Positions 38,664-48,000 of a stretch of 64,000 nucleotides of DNA are shown here, piece after piece (the first letter of the stretch is position 1; each line of letters begins with the position of its first letter). The position numbers and the translations under genes were made by a program. The stretch spans positions 1 through 64,000 of the forward strand of contig NZ_VAUP01000007.1 in the NCBI RefSeq assembly GCF_005871085.1, written 5' to 3'. Source of the stretch: Xanthobacter autotrophicus. Its GTDB lineage: Bacteria > Pseudomonadota > Alphaproteobacteria > Rhizobiales > Xanthobacteraceae. Below the pieces are notes generated by a model. That model was not told where the DNA came from. It saw only the letters and a list, made by a program, of their open reading frames with translations, and searched no databases.

Positions 38664-39739
38664 GGCGCCGGTTCACCCGCGCGGCGGCGATCGCGGCGGG
38701 TCTTATGGCGCTGGCCAGCCTTCCCCCCGCGTTGGCGCAGGAACGCGCGCAGGATCTGCGCGCCGCCTATGCCGGGCCGCCGCAGACATGGCCGGTGCCG
38801 TGGATCGACCCCGGCGTCGCCTTCGTGGAACTCGCCGCCGCGCCGCCGCCTGCGCCGCATTCGCCTGAGGCGGAGCTGGGCGGGCGGTTGTTCCGCGATG
38901 GGATGCTCTCCGCCGACGGGCGCATCGCCTGCGCCTCCTGCCATGATCCCGCCCACGGCTTCAGCGTGCCGGAGGCGGTTGGGCGGGGCATCGGCGGAGC
39001 GCCGGGGCGGCGCAATCCGCCGGCGCTGTTTGCCGTCGCCGGCCGTCCGAACCTCGACTGGGACGGCGGGGGCGGGACCCTGTCCGCCCGCGTGCTCGCC
39101 CCGCTCGCCGCCGCCGACGAGATGGGAAACACCAGCCTCGCCTTGGTGATGACGCGCCTGTCCGCCAGCCCCTATGCGGCCGATTTCACGCGCCTTTTCG
39201 GGGCGGAGGGCGCGTCCCCGCGCACCCTCGCGGCGGCGCTGGCCGGCTATCTGGAGACGCTGGATACGCCCACCCGTTTCGACCGCTTCATGGCCGGCGA
39301 CCGGGCCGCGCTAACCGATACTGAAGTGGCCGGCCTGCACCTTTTCCGCACCAAGGCGCGCTGCGCCAATTGCCATTTCGGCCCGCGCCTTTCCGACGAG
39401 GGCTTCCATAATCTGCGCCTCTCCTTCTTCGGCGAGCCGGCGCAGGACCTCGGCCGCTTCGCCGTCACCGGTGACGGCGAGGATGCGGGGCGCTTCCGCA
39501 CGGCGTCCCTGCGCCATCTGAGCGAGAGCCCGCCCTACATGCACAACGGCCTGTTTCCGACCCTGGATGGGGTGGTGAATTTCTATGACCGGGGCGGCGG
39601 TGAAGTGTGGGCGCGCAACGCCCGGGAGGCCGAGCGCCCGCTGTATCGCGAGGCCGCCCGGCGTGCCCCGCACATCCGCCCGCTGGGCCTCACCACTGGG
39701 GAAAAGGCCGCGCTGGTGGCCTTCCTGAAGGCGCTGTGA
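38660..39739 (+). CDS. Di-haem cytochrome c peroxidase (CcpA/MauG family)
   Basis: Encodes 359 aa. The start is a TTG at 38660 overlapping the previous stop, because it gives a complete Sec signal peptide (RRRFTRAAAIAAGLMALASL ending in ALAQ). Two haem-binding CxxCH motifs occur: CASCH (near 95) and CANCH (near 236). LGGRLFRDGMLSADGRIACA and the late PPYMHNGLFPTLDGVVNFYD are family hallmarks. It reduces peroxide or carries out MauG-like oxidation in the periplasm. Its presence in a sulfur operon is unusual; it may detoxify by-products or act on an exported partner. Confidence 0.87.
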   Translation: MRRRFTRAAAIAAGLMALASLPPALAQERAQDLRAAYAGPPQTWPVPWIDPGVAFVELAAAPPPAPHSPEAELGGRLFRDGMLSADGRIACASCHDPAHGFSVPEAVGRGIGGAPGRRNPPALFAVAGRPNLDWDGGGGTLSARVLAPLAAADEMGNTSLALVMTRLSASPYAADFTRLFGAEGASPRTLAAALAGYLETLDTPTRFDRFMAGDRAALTDTEVAGLHLFRTKARCANCHFGPRLSDEGFHNLRLSFFGEPAQDLGRFAVTGDGEDAGRFRTASLRHLSESPPYMHNGLFPTLDGVVNFYDRGGGEVWARNAREAERPLYREAARRAPHIRPLGLTTGEKAALVAFLKAL

Positions 39740-39751
39740 CGTCGGCGCGGC

Positions 39752-39773
39752 TTGACATGTCCATTATATCGAT
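39752..39773 (+). promoter_or_regulatory. Candidate promoter/operator for the LLM monooxygenase operon
   Basis: TTGACA (39752-39757) overlaps ATGTCCATTATATCGAT (39757-39773), which resembles the site at 37651-37667. The ATG of the next gene follows 36 nt later, with GGGT as a weak ribosome site. No convincing -10 box at standard spacing is seen. Confidence 0.4.
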
Positions 39774-39808
39774 CTTTTTTATGGAAATAATTGACAAAAG
39801 GGTAAGCC

Positions 39809-40894
39809 ATGTCCCTCCCTCCTCTTCGCATCGGTGTATGGGCGCCTGTCCACGGGCCGCGCGCGGCTCTTCAGGATCCGGCCGAGCCGTTCAATGCGTC
39901 GTGGGAGCACAATCGCGATACGGTGCTTCAGGCCGAGGCGCTGGGATATGACGCGACGCTGGTGGCGCAGCACACGGTGAACCCGCACCTGCCGGACTAC
40001 GACCAGCTTGAAGCCTGGACCGCCTCAGCCGCGCTGGCGGCCCTCACCAGCCGCATCGAGATCATCGCCGCCATCAAGCCCTATCTCTACCATCCGGTGG
40101 TGCTGGCGAAGATGGCGCTGCAGATCGAGAACATCTCCCGCGGGCGGTTCGCCTTCAACCTCGTCAACGCCTGGAACCGGGCGGAATTCGAGAAGGCCGG
40201 CATCCCCTTCGGCGAGCATGACGAACGCTACGCCTATGGCCGCGAGTGGATCACCGTGGTGGAGAAGCTCATCCGCGGCGAGAGCGTGACCCACACCGGC
40301 GAGAATTTCGCCCTCACCGATTATCTGCTGACCCCGAAGGACCTCCACCGCGCCCGGCCGCGCATCTATCTCGGCGGGGAATCCGAGCCCGCCCGCGCGC
40401 TGGCGGCGGATGCGGCGGACGTGTTCTTCATCAACGGCCAGCCGCTGGAGGACGTGACCGCCTTTATCGCCGACCTGAGGCGCCGCCCGCGCACGCTTGC
40501 GCCCCTGTCGTTCGGCCTTGCCGCCTTCGTCATCGCCCGGGAGACCGAGCGAGAGGCGCAGGAGGAATACCAGCGGCTCGCGGCTCTGGCCGCCAGGGAT
40601 GCGAGCGTGCGCGCCGCCCAGGCCGCCCGGACCGATCCCAACGTGGTGATGGTGAAGACCTTCGCCAAGTCGGAGCGCGTGGGCACCAATGGCGGCACCG
40701 CGGCGGGGCTGGTGGGCAGCTACGATCAGGTGGCCGAGCGCATCCGCGCCTTCCATGCCGCCGGCATCGAATTGTTCATGTTGCAGTTCCAGCCGCTCAC
40801 CGTCGAGCTTGCCCGCTTCGCGCAGGAGGTGTTCCCGCGCCTTGGCCGCGCCGCGCCGCCGCGCGTGGAACTGCGCCAGTCGCAGGCCGGCTGA
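39809..40894 (+). CDS. LLM flavin-dependent monooxygenase, SfnG-like
   Basis: Encodes 361 aa of the bacterial luciferase-like fold. Features are LRIGVWAPVHGPRAAL, IIAAIKPYLYHPVVLAKMAL, ISRGRFAFNLVNAWNRAEFE, FGEHDERYAYGREWITVVEK and YLGGESEPARALAADAADVF. These fit the FMNH2-dependent two-component monooxygenases, closest in my reading to dimethylsulfone monooxygenase SfnG, which makes methanesulfinate. The neighbours (importer, SfnB-like enzyme) support a sulfur role, but the exact substrate is open. It leads a five-gene plus-strand operon. Confidence 0.8.
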   Translation: MSLPPLRIGVWAPVHGPRAALQDPAEPFNASWEHNRDTVLQAEALGYDATLVAQHTVNPHLPDYDQLEAWTASAALAALTSRIEIIAAIKPYLYHPVVLAKMALQIENISRGRFAFNLVNAWNRAEFEKAGIPFGEHDERYAYGREWITVVEKLIRGESVTHTGENFALTDYLLTPKDLHRARPRIYLGGESEPARALAADAADVFFINGQPLEDVTAFIADLRRRPRTLAPLSFGLAAFVIARETEREAQEEYQRLAALAARDASVRAAQAARTDPNVVMVKTFAKSERVGTNGGTAAGLVGSYDQVAERIRAFHAAGIELFMLQFQPLTVELARFAQEVFPRLGRAAPPRVELRQSQAG

Positions 40895-40925
40895 GCCCTT
40901 CCTTTCCCCTCGCCCCGAGGTCATC

Positions 40926-41786
40926 GTGAGCCAAGCCGACCACACCGCCATTCTTGCCTTGCCGGGCCTTGCCTCCGGCTCGTCCGCCGCGCCTGCGCGC
41001 CGGGTTCGCGTCTTCGGCCCGCGCGCCCTTCTGGCCCTGTCCTGGCTGGCGCCGCTGCTGCTGGTGGCGGTGTGGGAAATCCTCGCCCAGACCGGCTATG
41101 TCACCCCGCAAGTGCTGCCGGCGCCGAGCAAGGTGGTGCGCACGGCGTGGCGCCTCGCCACCACGGGCTCACTGCTGAACGATCTCGGCACCAGCCTGCT
41201 GCGCGCGGCGGTGGGCTTCGCGATTGGCGGCAGCATCGCCTTCGCGCTGGGCATCCTGGTGGGCTTCTCCCGCCTCGCCGAGGCGCTCATCGACCGCAGC
41301 GTGCAGATGGTGCGCGCCATTCCCTTCCTGGCGCTGCTGCCGCTGGTCATCGTGTGGTTCGGCGTGGGCGAGGGGCAGAAGATCTTCCTGGTGGCGCTGG
41401 GCGTCGCCTTTCCGATCTACATCAACACCACGCTGGGCATCCGGCAGGTGGACGGCAAGCTCTTGGAACTGGGCCGGGTGCAGGGCCTGACCACGGCGCA
41501 GATGATCACCCGCATCATCCTGCCGGGGGCCTTGCCCTCCATCCTCACCGGGGTGCGCTATTCGCTGGCCACCGCATGGCTGGCGCTGGTGGTGGCGGAG
41601 ACCATCGGCGCCCAGGCCGGCATCGGCTTCCTCGCCATGGATGCGCGCGAATTCCTGCGTACCGACGTGGTGGTGCTGACCATCGTCATCTACGCCCTCA
41701 TCGGCGTGGTGGCCGATTCCATTGCCCGGCTGCTGGAGCGCCGGCTGCTGGCCTGGCATCCCAATTTCAGCGGGGCGGCCCGATGA
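40926..41786 (+). CDS. Sulfonate-type ABC transporter permease (third importer)
   Basis: Encodes 286 aa from a GTG at 40926 with CGAGG 5 nt upstream; the longer in-frame extension overlaps the previous gene and is rejected. It has about six transmembrane helices and the EAA loop ELGRVQGLTTAQMITRIILP followed by GALPSILTGVRYSLATAWLA. It is of the SsuC type. Its stop overlaps the ATPase start in ATGA. It forms the channel of the third importer in this region. Confidence 0.87.
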   Translation: MSQADHTAILALPGLASGSSAAPARRVRVFGPRALLALSWLAPLLLVAVWEILAQTGYVTPQVLPAPSKVVRTAWRLATTGSLLNDLGTSLLRAAVGFAIGGSIAFALGILVGFSRLAEALIDRSVQMVRAIPFLALLPLVIVWFGVGEGQKIFLVALGVAFPIYINTTLGIRQVDGKLLELGRVQGLTTAQMITRIILPGALPSILTGVRYSLATAWLALVVAETIGAQAGIGFLAMDAREFLRTDVVVLTIVIYALIGVVADSIARLLERRLLAWHPNFSGAAR

Positions 41787-42493
41787 GCGCCGCCCTTCAG
41801 GACGCCCCCGCAGCGGTGCGGGTGTCCGGCCTGCGCCGGGCCTATGGGTCGCGCGTGGTCATCGACCGGCTCGACCTCACCATCAGGCGCGGCGAGTTCG
41901 TGGCCCTGCTGGGCGAGAGCGGCTGCGGCAAGACCACTTTGCTGCGGGCGCTCGCCGGTCTCGACCCCATCGACGGCGGCCGCATCGAGGCGCCGAAACG
42001 ACCGGCGGTGGTGTTCCAGGAGCCGCGCCTGCTGCCGTGGGACAGTCTGTGGCGCAACGTGGCCCTGGGCCTGCTCGCCGAGGGCGCGCGCGACAAGGCG
42101 GCCGCCGCGCTCGCCGAGGTGGGCCTCGGCGGCCGGCTCGACGACTGGCCGCGCAACCTCTCCGGCGGACAGGCCCAGCGCGTGGCGCTGGGCCGCGCGC
42201 TGGTGCAGCAGCCCGAATTGCTGCTGCTGGACGAGCCGTTCGCGGCGCTCGACGCCCTCACCCGCATTCGCATGCATGTGCTGGTGAAGGACCTGGTCGC
42301 GCGGCACCGGCCGGGCGTGCTCCTCGTCACCCACGACGTCGTGGAGGCCATCGCGCTGGCCGACCGCATCCTCGTCATGCGCGGCGGCGCCATCGCCGCC
42401 GAGCACCGGCCCTCGGCGCCGGGTCAGCCCGCCGCCACCCGCGCCATCCTCCTCGCCGAGCTCGGGGTCGTCGACGACCTCAGGAGCGCCTGA
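41783..42493 (+). CDS. Sulfonate-type ABC transporter ATP-binding protein (third importer)
   Basis: Encodes 236 aa, shorter than usual for SsuB (about 250). Walker A GESGCGKT, Q-loop VVFQEPRLLPWDSLW, signature LSGGQAQR, Walker B LLLLDEPFAALD and VTHDVVEAIAL are intact. The FQEPRLLPW segment is typical of SsuB. It is coupled to the permease by ATGA and followed after 22 bp by the binding protein. Energises uptake of an organosulfur compound. Confidence 0.88.
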   Translation: MSAALQDAPAAVRVSGLRRAYGSRVVIDRLDLTIRRGEFVALLGESGCGKTTLLRALAGLDPIDGGRIEAPKRPAVVFQEPRLLPWDSLWRNVALGLLAEGARDKAAAALAEVGLGGRLDDWPRNLSGGQAQRVALGRALVQQPELLLLDEPFAALDALTRIRMHVLVKDLVARHRPGVLLVTHDVVEAIALADRILVMRGGAIAAEHRPSAPGQPAATRAILLAELGVVDDLRSA

Positions 42494-42515
42494 TCCCCTT
42501 TTTGGAAGAGAAGCC

Positions 42516-43514
42516 ATGTCCTCGTTCCTGACCCCCTCCCGCCGCCAGTTCCTTGCCACCGCGCTCGCCGGCGCGGGCGCCGCTTCCGGCCTGCTGCCGT
42601 TCGGCGCCAATGCTGCTCCCGACACCCGCAACACCGACACGGTGCGCCTCACCTGGGGCTTCCATGGCCTCACCCTCATCGCCAAGGAGCGCGGCACCTT
42701 CGAGAAGGCGCTGGCCGAAAAGGGCATCAAGGTGGAATGGCTCGGCCCGTTCCCCAACCATGCGCCCACCCTACAGGCGGTGACCGGCGGCAGCGCCGAT
42801 TTCGGCTTCGGCGGCTCCACCACCCCGGCGCTGGCCGCCATCATCGCCGGCTCGCCGCTGGTGTTCAGCCAGTTCGTGCTCTACGAGCCGCGTACCACCG
42901 CCATCATCGCCAAGGACGGCTCGGGCATCGACACGGTGTCGGACCTGGTGGGCAAGTCGGTTGCGGTGAACCGCTCGGGCCTCGGCGAGTTCCTTTTGGT
43001 GGCGGCGCTGGAGAAGAACGGCATCGACCGCTCCAAGGTGAAGTTCGTCTATCTCAACCCGCCGGACGCCGCTCCGGCGCTCGCCTCCGGCAAGGTGGAC
43101 GCGTGGTCCATGTGGAGCCCCGGCGTCGACATCGCGCGGCTCGAATACAAGGCCCACGACATCTTCCTCGAGGGTCGCGACCTCGAATTCTACATCGATT
43201 ACAGCTCGTATGTGACCAGCCGCAAGTTCTCGCAGGAGAATTCGCAGATCGTCCGCGCCGTGGCCGCCGCCTATGAGGAGGAGGCCAAGTGGGTGAATGC
43301 CAACACGGTGGAGGCCGAGACCATCGTGCAGAAGCGCGCCGGCTATTCCGACGTGATCCGCGACCAGTTCATCGAGCGCCGGCGCACCTACAAGCTCATC
43401 CCCGTCACCGACAAGGCCTTCGTCGCCGACCTCCAGAAGGCGGCGGACTGGCTGGTGGCGCGCAAGATCCTGCCCGAGCCTGTCACCGTCTCCGATCATC
43501 TCGCGCAATTCTGA
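42516..43514 (+). CDS. ABC transporter substrate-binding protein, sulfonate type (third importer)
   Basis: Encodes 332 aa with a twin-arginine-like leader (PSRRQFLATALAGAGAASGL, cut near ANAA). The mature part has TVRLTWGFHGLTLIAKERGT, DFGFGGSTTPALAAIIAG and NPPDAAPALASGKVDAWSMW, typical of SsuA-like aliphatic sulfonate-binding proteins. GAAGAGAAG precedes the ATG. It lies downstream of its permease and ATPase, an uncommon order, and upstream of the SfnB-like flavoprotein. Confidence 0.86.
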   Translation: MSSFLTPSRRQFLATALAGAGAASGLLPFGANAAPDTRNTDTVRLTWGFHGLTLIAKERGTFEKALAEKGIKVEWLGPFPNHAPTLQAVTGGSADFGFGGSTTPALAAIIAGSPLVFSQFVLYEPRTTAIIAKDGSGIDTVSDLVGKSVAVNRSGLGEFLLVAALEKNGIDRSKVKFVYLNPPDAAPALASGKVDAWSMWSPGVDIARLEYKAHDIFLEGRDLEFYIDYSSYVTSRKFSQENSQIVRAVAAAYEEEAKWVNANTVEAETIVQKRAGYSDVIRDQFIERRRTYKLIPVTDKAFVADLQKAADWLVARKILPEPVTVSDHLAQF

Positions 43515-43571
43515 TTTCGAGCCCTTCGCCGGGCCCCTTCACTCTGCCCATTCCAAGTCTTCGAGGTCTTC

Positions 43572-44801
43572 ATGAACAAGCCCGTCACCGACCTGTCCGT
43601 CCGCCTCCCGGGGCCGCCCGTGGCTGATCCCGCGCCCTGGCGGCGCCTAATCGAACATATCGGGCGCGGCTCGTCGGAGCGCGAGCACCAGCGCATCCTG
43701 CCGTTCGAGGCGGTGGACCTGCTGCGCGAGGCCCGCTTCGGCGCCCTGCGCCTTTCGAAGGAGGACGGCGGCGCCGGCGCCTCTTTCCGCGAGCTTTATG
43801 CGCTTGCGCTGGAGCTGGCGGCGGCGGATGCCAACGTCGCCCACATCTTCCGCAATCATTTCACCGTGGCCGAGCAGTTCACCCGCGTCCCCACCGATGG
43901 CCGCAGCCGCTTGTGGCAGCAGCAGGTGCGCGACGGCGCCCTGTTCGGCCTCGCCAGCACCGAGGCCAATGCCAGCCCTGCCGGCGGTGGCGTGCCCACC
44001 GACACCGTGCTGTCGCCGGACGGCGACGGCTTCCGCCTGGACGGCGTGAAATATTACAGCACCGGCACCCTGTTCGCCGACGCCATGCTGGTGCGCGCGG
44101 GCACCAGGGACGGCCGCGTCGCCTCGGTGATCATCCCCACCAAGCGCGAGGGGCTGGAGGTGGTGGACGACTGGGACGGTGCCGGCCAGCGCCTTACCGG
44201 CTCGGGCACCACGCGCTTCCACGGCGTACGGGTGGAGGCGGACGAGGCCATTTTCGACACGCCGGACCGCGGCTATGGCCTCGCCTATTCCAACACCCAG
44301 GCCCAGCTCTTCCTCACCACCGTGGTGGCGGGCATCGTGCGCGGCGTGCTGGAGGATGCCATCGCGCTGGTCACCCGGCGCAAGCGCAGCTTCTATTACG
44401 CGCCTACGCCGAACCCGGTGGACGACCCCTTCCTGCAGCAGACCATCGGCCAGATCGCGAGCCACGCCTTCGCCGCCGAGGCCATCGTGCTGGCCGCCGC
44501 CGACGCCCTCGACCGGGTGAGCCGCGCCCGCGACCGCAACGAGCCGGCCGAGGCGCTTGCCGCGGAAGCCGCGCGGGCGGCGGCACAGGCCAAGATCGTG
44601 GTGGACGAACTGTCGCTGCGCGCCGGTACGCTGTTGTTCGAGGCGGGCGGGGCCTCCGCCACCGAGCGCAGCGTCAACCTCGACCGCCACTGGCGCAACG
44701 CCCGCACCATCGCCGCCCACAATCCGGCGAGCTACAAGGCGCAGGCCATCGGCGCCCTTCTGGTGAAGGGCACGCCGCTGCCGTCCAAGGGCTTTTTCTG
44801 A
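43572..44801 (+). CDS. SfnB/DszC-type flavin-dependent monooxygenase (acyl-CoA dehydrogenase fold)
   Basis: Encodes 409 aa; GAGG precedes the ATG by 5 nt. The fold follows acyl-CoA dehydrogenases (SKEDGGAGASFRELYALALE, GLASTEANASPAGGG, GVKYYSTGTLFADAM). The C-terminal DRHWRNARTIAAHNPASYKA is the mark of the DszC/SfnB/monooxygenase branch, which uses reduced flavin and oxygen on sulfur compounds. In the sfn pathway SfnB is thought to assist use of dimethyl sulfone. It closes the third sulfur operon. The direct substrate is not known. Confidence 0.82.
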   Translation: MNKPVTDLSVRLPGPPVADPAPWRRLIEHIGRGSSEREHQRILPFEAVDLLREARFGALRLSKEDGGAGASFRELYALALELAAADANVAHIFRNHFTVAEQFTRVPTDGRSRLWQQQVRDGALFGLASTEANASPAGGGVPTDTVLSPDGDGFRLDGVKYYSTGTLFADAMLVRAGTRDGRVASVIIPTKREGLEVVDDWDGAGQRLTGSGTTRFHGVRVEADEAIFDTPDRGYGLAYSNTQAQLFLTTVVAGIVRGVLEDAIALVTRRKRSFYYAPTPNPVDDPFLQQTIGQIASHAFAAEAIVLAAADALDRVSRARDRNEPAEALAAEAARAAAQAKIVVDELSLRAGTLLFEAGGASATERSVNLDRHWRNARTIAAHNPASYKAQAIGALLVKGTPLPSKGFF

Positions 44802-44962
44802 CGGGCGGGGCGAGGGGCGGGGGATGCGCTCTCCCGCCTTGTCACCGTCCGTTGTTGGTCACAGGACGTCACCCTTCGGCTTGACCGGAGGGTCCATCCC
44901 TCCGCTTGTCGGGAGCGGGGGGCCGGCGCCTATCCCCGTCCATGCGCGTCCCCTCACCCCGG

Positions 44963-44986
44963 CCCCCTCGCGAGAGGGCGAGGGGG
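44963..44986. repeat. REP-like GC-rich palindrome after the third sulfur operon
   Basis: CCCCCTCGC (44963-44971) pairs with GCGAGGGGG (44978-44986) around a 6-nt loop. It lies in the non-coding 244 bp between convergent operons (44802-45045) and resembles the larger palindromes at 53022-53140. It may act as a bidirectional transcription end, but no T-run is present. Confidence 0.5.
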
Positions 44987-45045
44987 GACCGCTTGGCCTC
45001 GTTCCAAAGCCTCATTCCAAAACCGTCCCCGTCCATCCCCGCCTC

Positions 45046-48000
45046 TCAATGAAAATCCCGCGATTTCGGCAGCACCCGCACGTCACGCGGATGCTGGCGC
45101 GGATGCTGGGGGTGGGCGAATTCGTCGGCGCGCGACAGCTCCATCTGCGGCTTGCGCACGCGCGAGAGCAGAGCGAGGTCGGCGGTGCGGTCGACGAGGC
45201 GCTCGGCCATGAGGTGCACCACCCCCTCCGGGCTCTTCTGCACCCGGCCTTCCACCAAGAGCAGGCGCGATCCCATCACCGCGCGGCGGAAGCGCTCCAG
45301 CGTGCGCGCCCACAATACGATGTTGGTGATGCCGGTCTCGTCCTCCAGCGTGATGAAGATGGCCTTGCCATTGCCCGGCCGCTGACGCACCAGCACCACC
45401 CCGGCGGTGCGGGCGAAGGCGCCGTCCTTCAGCGCAGCCGTCTCGGCGCAGGAGAGGACGCGCCCGGCCCGGAAATGATCCCGCAGCTCGCCCATGGGAT
45501 GCCCCTTCAGGGAAAGCCGCGCCGTCTGGTAGTCGGCGACGATGTGCTCGGAGCGGGCCATCTCCGGCAGGCGCACCTCTTCCTCCATACCCAGCTCGCG
45601 GGCATCCGCCGCGGCGAACAAAGGCAAGGCGTCGTCGTCGGGCAGGCGGCGGGCGTGCCACAGGGCCGCGCGCCGGTCGAGGCCGAGGGAGCGGAAGCCG
45701 TCCGCATCCGCCAGCAGCTTCACCGCACGGGTGGGCAGGCGGGCGCGGCGCGCCAGCACCTCGATGCTGGAAAAACCTACCCCCCGCGCGGCGACGAGGC
45801 GTTCGCCCCATTCTTCATGGAAGCCGTCCACCTGCCGGAACCCCAGGCGCAGGGCCAGCGCGCCGTCGGCGCGGCGCTCCAGCGTGTTGTCGTGGTGGCT
45901 GTGGTTGATGTCGATGGCGCGCACCTCCACGGCATGCTCGCGGGCGTCGCGCACGATCTGGGCGGGAGCGTAAAAGCCCATGGGCTGGGCATTGAGCAAC
46001 GCGCAGGCGAACACCGCCGGGTGCCGGCACTTGATGTAGGACGAGATGTAGACGAGCTTGGCGAAGGAGGCGGCGTGGCTCTCGGGAAAGCCATAGCTGC
46101 CGAAGCCCTTGATCTGCTCGAAGCAGCGCTGGGCGAAGTCGCGCTTGTAGCCGCGCGCCACCATGCGCTCCACCATCATGGCCTCGAACTCGTGGATGGT
46201 GCCGAGATTGCGGAAGGTGGCCATGGCCCGGCGCAGGCGGTTGGCCTCCGCGTCCGAGAAGCAGGCCGCCACCATGGCGAGCTTCATGGCCTGCTCCTGG
46301 AACAGGGGCACGCCCATGGTCTTGTGGAGCACGTGGTACAGCTCGTCCGGCTTTCCGTGCGCGGGGTCGGGGGAGGGGTAGTCCACCTTCTCCTGCCCGT
46401 TGCGGCGGCGCAGGTAGGGGTGGACCATGTCGCCCTGGATGGGACCGGGCCGCACGATGGCGACCTGGATGACGAGGTCGTAGAACTTTTGCGGCTTGAG
46501 GCGCGGCAGCATGTTGATCTGGGCCCGGCTCTCCACCTGGAACACGCCGATGGAATCCCCGCGCGAGAGCATGGCGTAGACATCCTTCTGCTCGCCCGGC
46601 ACGTCGGCGAGGCCCCAGTCGATGCCCTCATGGTCGCGCATGAGGTCGAGGGCCTTGCGAATGCAGGTGAGCATGCCGAGCGCCAGCACATCCACCTTCA
46701 TGAGGCGCAAGGTGTCGATGTCGTCCTTATCCCATTCGATGAAGGTGCGGTCCGCCATGGCGGCGTTGCCGATGGGCACGGTCTCGTCGAGGCGCCCGCG
46801 CGCCAGCACGAAGCCGCCCACATGCTGGGACAGGTGGCGCGGCGCGCCCATGAGGCGGCCGGCAAGGTCCACCGCCCGGCGGATGAGCGGGTTCGACGGG
46901 TCGAGCCCGGCCTCGCGGATCTGGCTGTCGGCGATGTCGCGGCCCCAGCTGCCCCACTGGGTGGAGGCGAGGCGGGCGGTGATGTCCTCGGTGAGGCCCA
47001 GCGCCTTGCCCACGTCGCGGATGGCGCTCCTCGGGCGATAATGGATGACGGTGGCGACGATGCCGGCGCGGTGGCGGCCGTATTTCGCATAGATGTGCTG
47101 GATCACCTCCTCGCGCCGCTCGTGCTCGAAATCCACGTCGATGTCGGGGGGCTCGCGCCGCTCGGTGGAGATGAAGCGGGCAAACAGCAGGTCGTTGTCG
47201 GCGGGGTCCACGGCGGTGATGCCGAGCACGTAGCACACCGCGGAATTGGCCGCCGAGCCGCGCCCCTGGCACAGGATGCCCCGGCTCTCGGCGAAGCGGA
47301 CGATGTCGTGAATGGTGAGGAAATAGGGCGCGTATTCAAGCTGCCGGATGAGGGCCAGCTCGTCGGCCAGCAGCTGTTCCACCTTTGGGGGGAGGCCGGC
47401 CGGATACCGCACCCGCGCGCAGCGCCAGGTCAGCTCCTCCAGCCAGGCCTGCGGGGTCCAGCCGGGGGGCACAGGCTCTTCCGGATACTCGTATTTCAGC
47501 TCGCCCACGCTGAAGTCCATGCGGGCGAGGAGGTGGCCGCCCTCGGCGATGGCCTCCGGCGCATCCTTGAACAGGCGCGCCATCTCGGCGGCGGGCTTCA
47601 GGTGCCGCTCGGCGTTGGCCTGAAGCCGGCGGCCGGCCTCGCAAATGGTGGTGCCCTCGCGGATACAGGTGAGGATGTCCTGCAGGTCGCGCTCGCGCGG
47701 TGTGGCGCACAGCACGTCGTTGACCGCGAGCAGCGGCACGCCATGGGTGCCGGCCAATGCCTTCAGCGCGGCGAGGCGGCGCCGGTCGTCGCCGGCAAAC
47801 GGCATGTCGGCGGCCAGCCACACCGCGCCCGGGGCGGTCTCCTGAAGGCGGGCGAGGGCGGGTGACAGCCGCTCCGCCAAAAGGTCCACCCCCGGCCCGG
47901 GCATGAGCACCAGCAGCAGGCCGCCGGGATCGGCCAGCAGGTCGGCGAGGGTGAGGTGGCATTCCCCCTTCTTCGCCCGGCGGTTGCCGGTGGTGAGCAG

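Noticed and set aside
44824-47865. 1013-aa plus-strand ORF opposite dnaE2
   Set aside because: An antisense shadow in GC-rich DNA; DnaE2 on the other strand is unmistakable.
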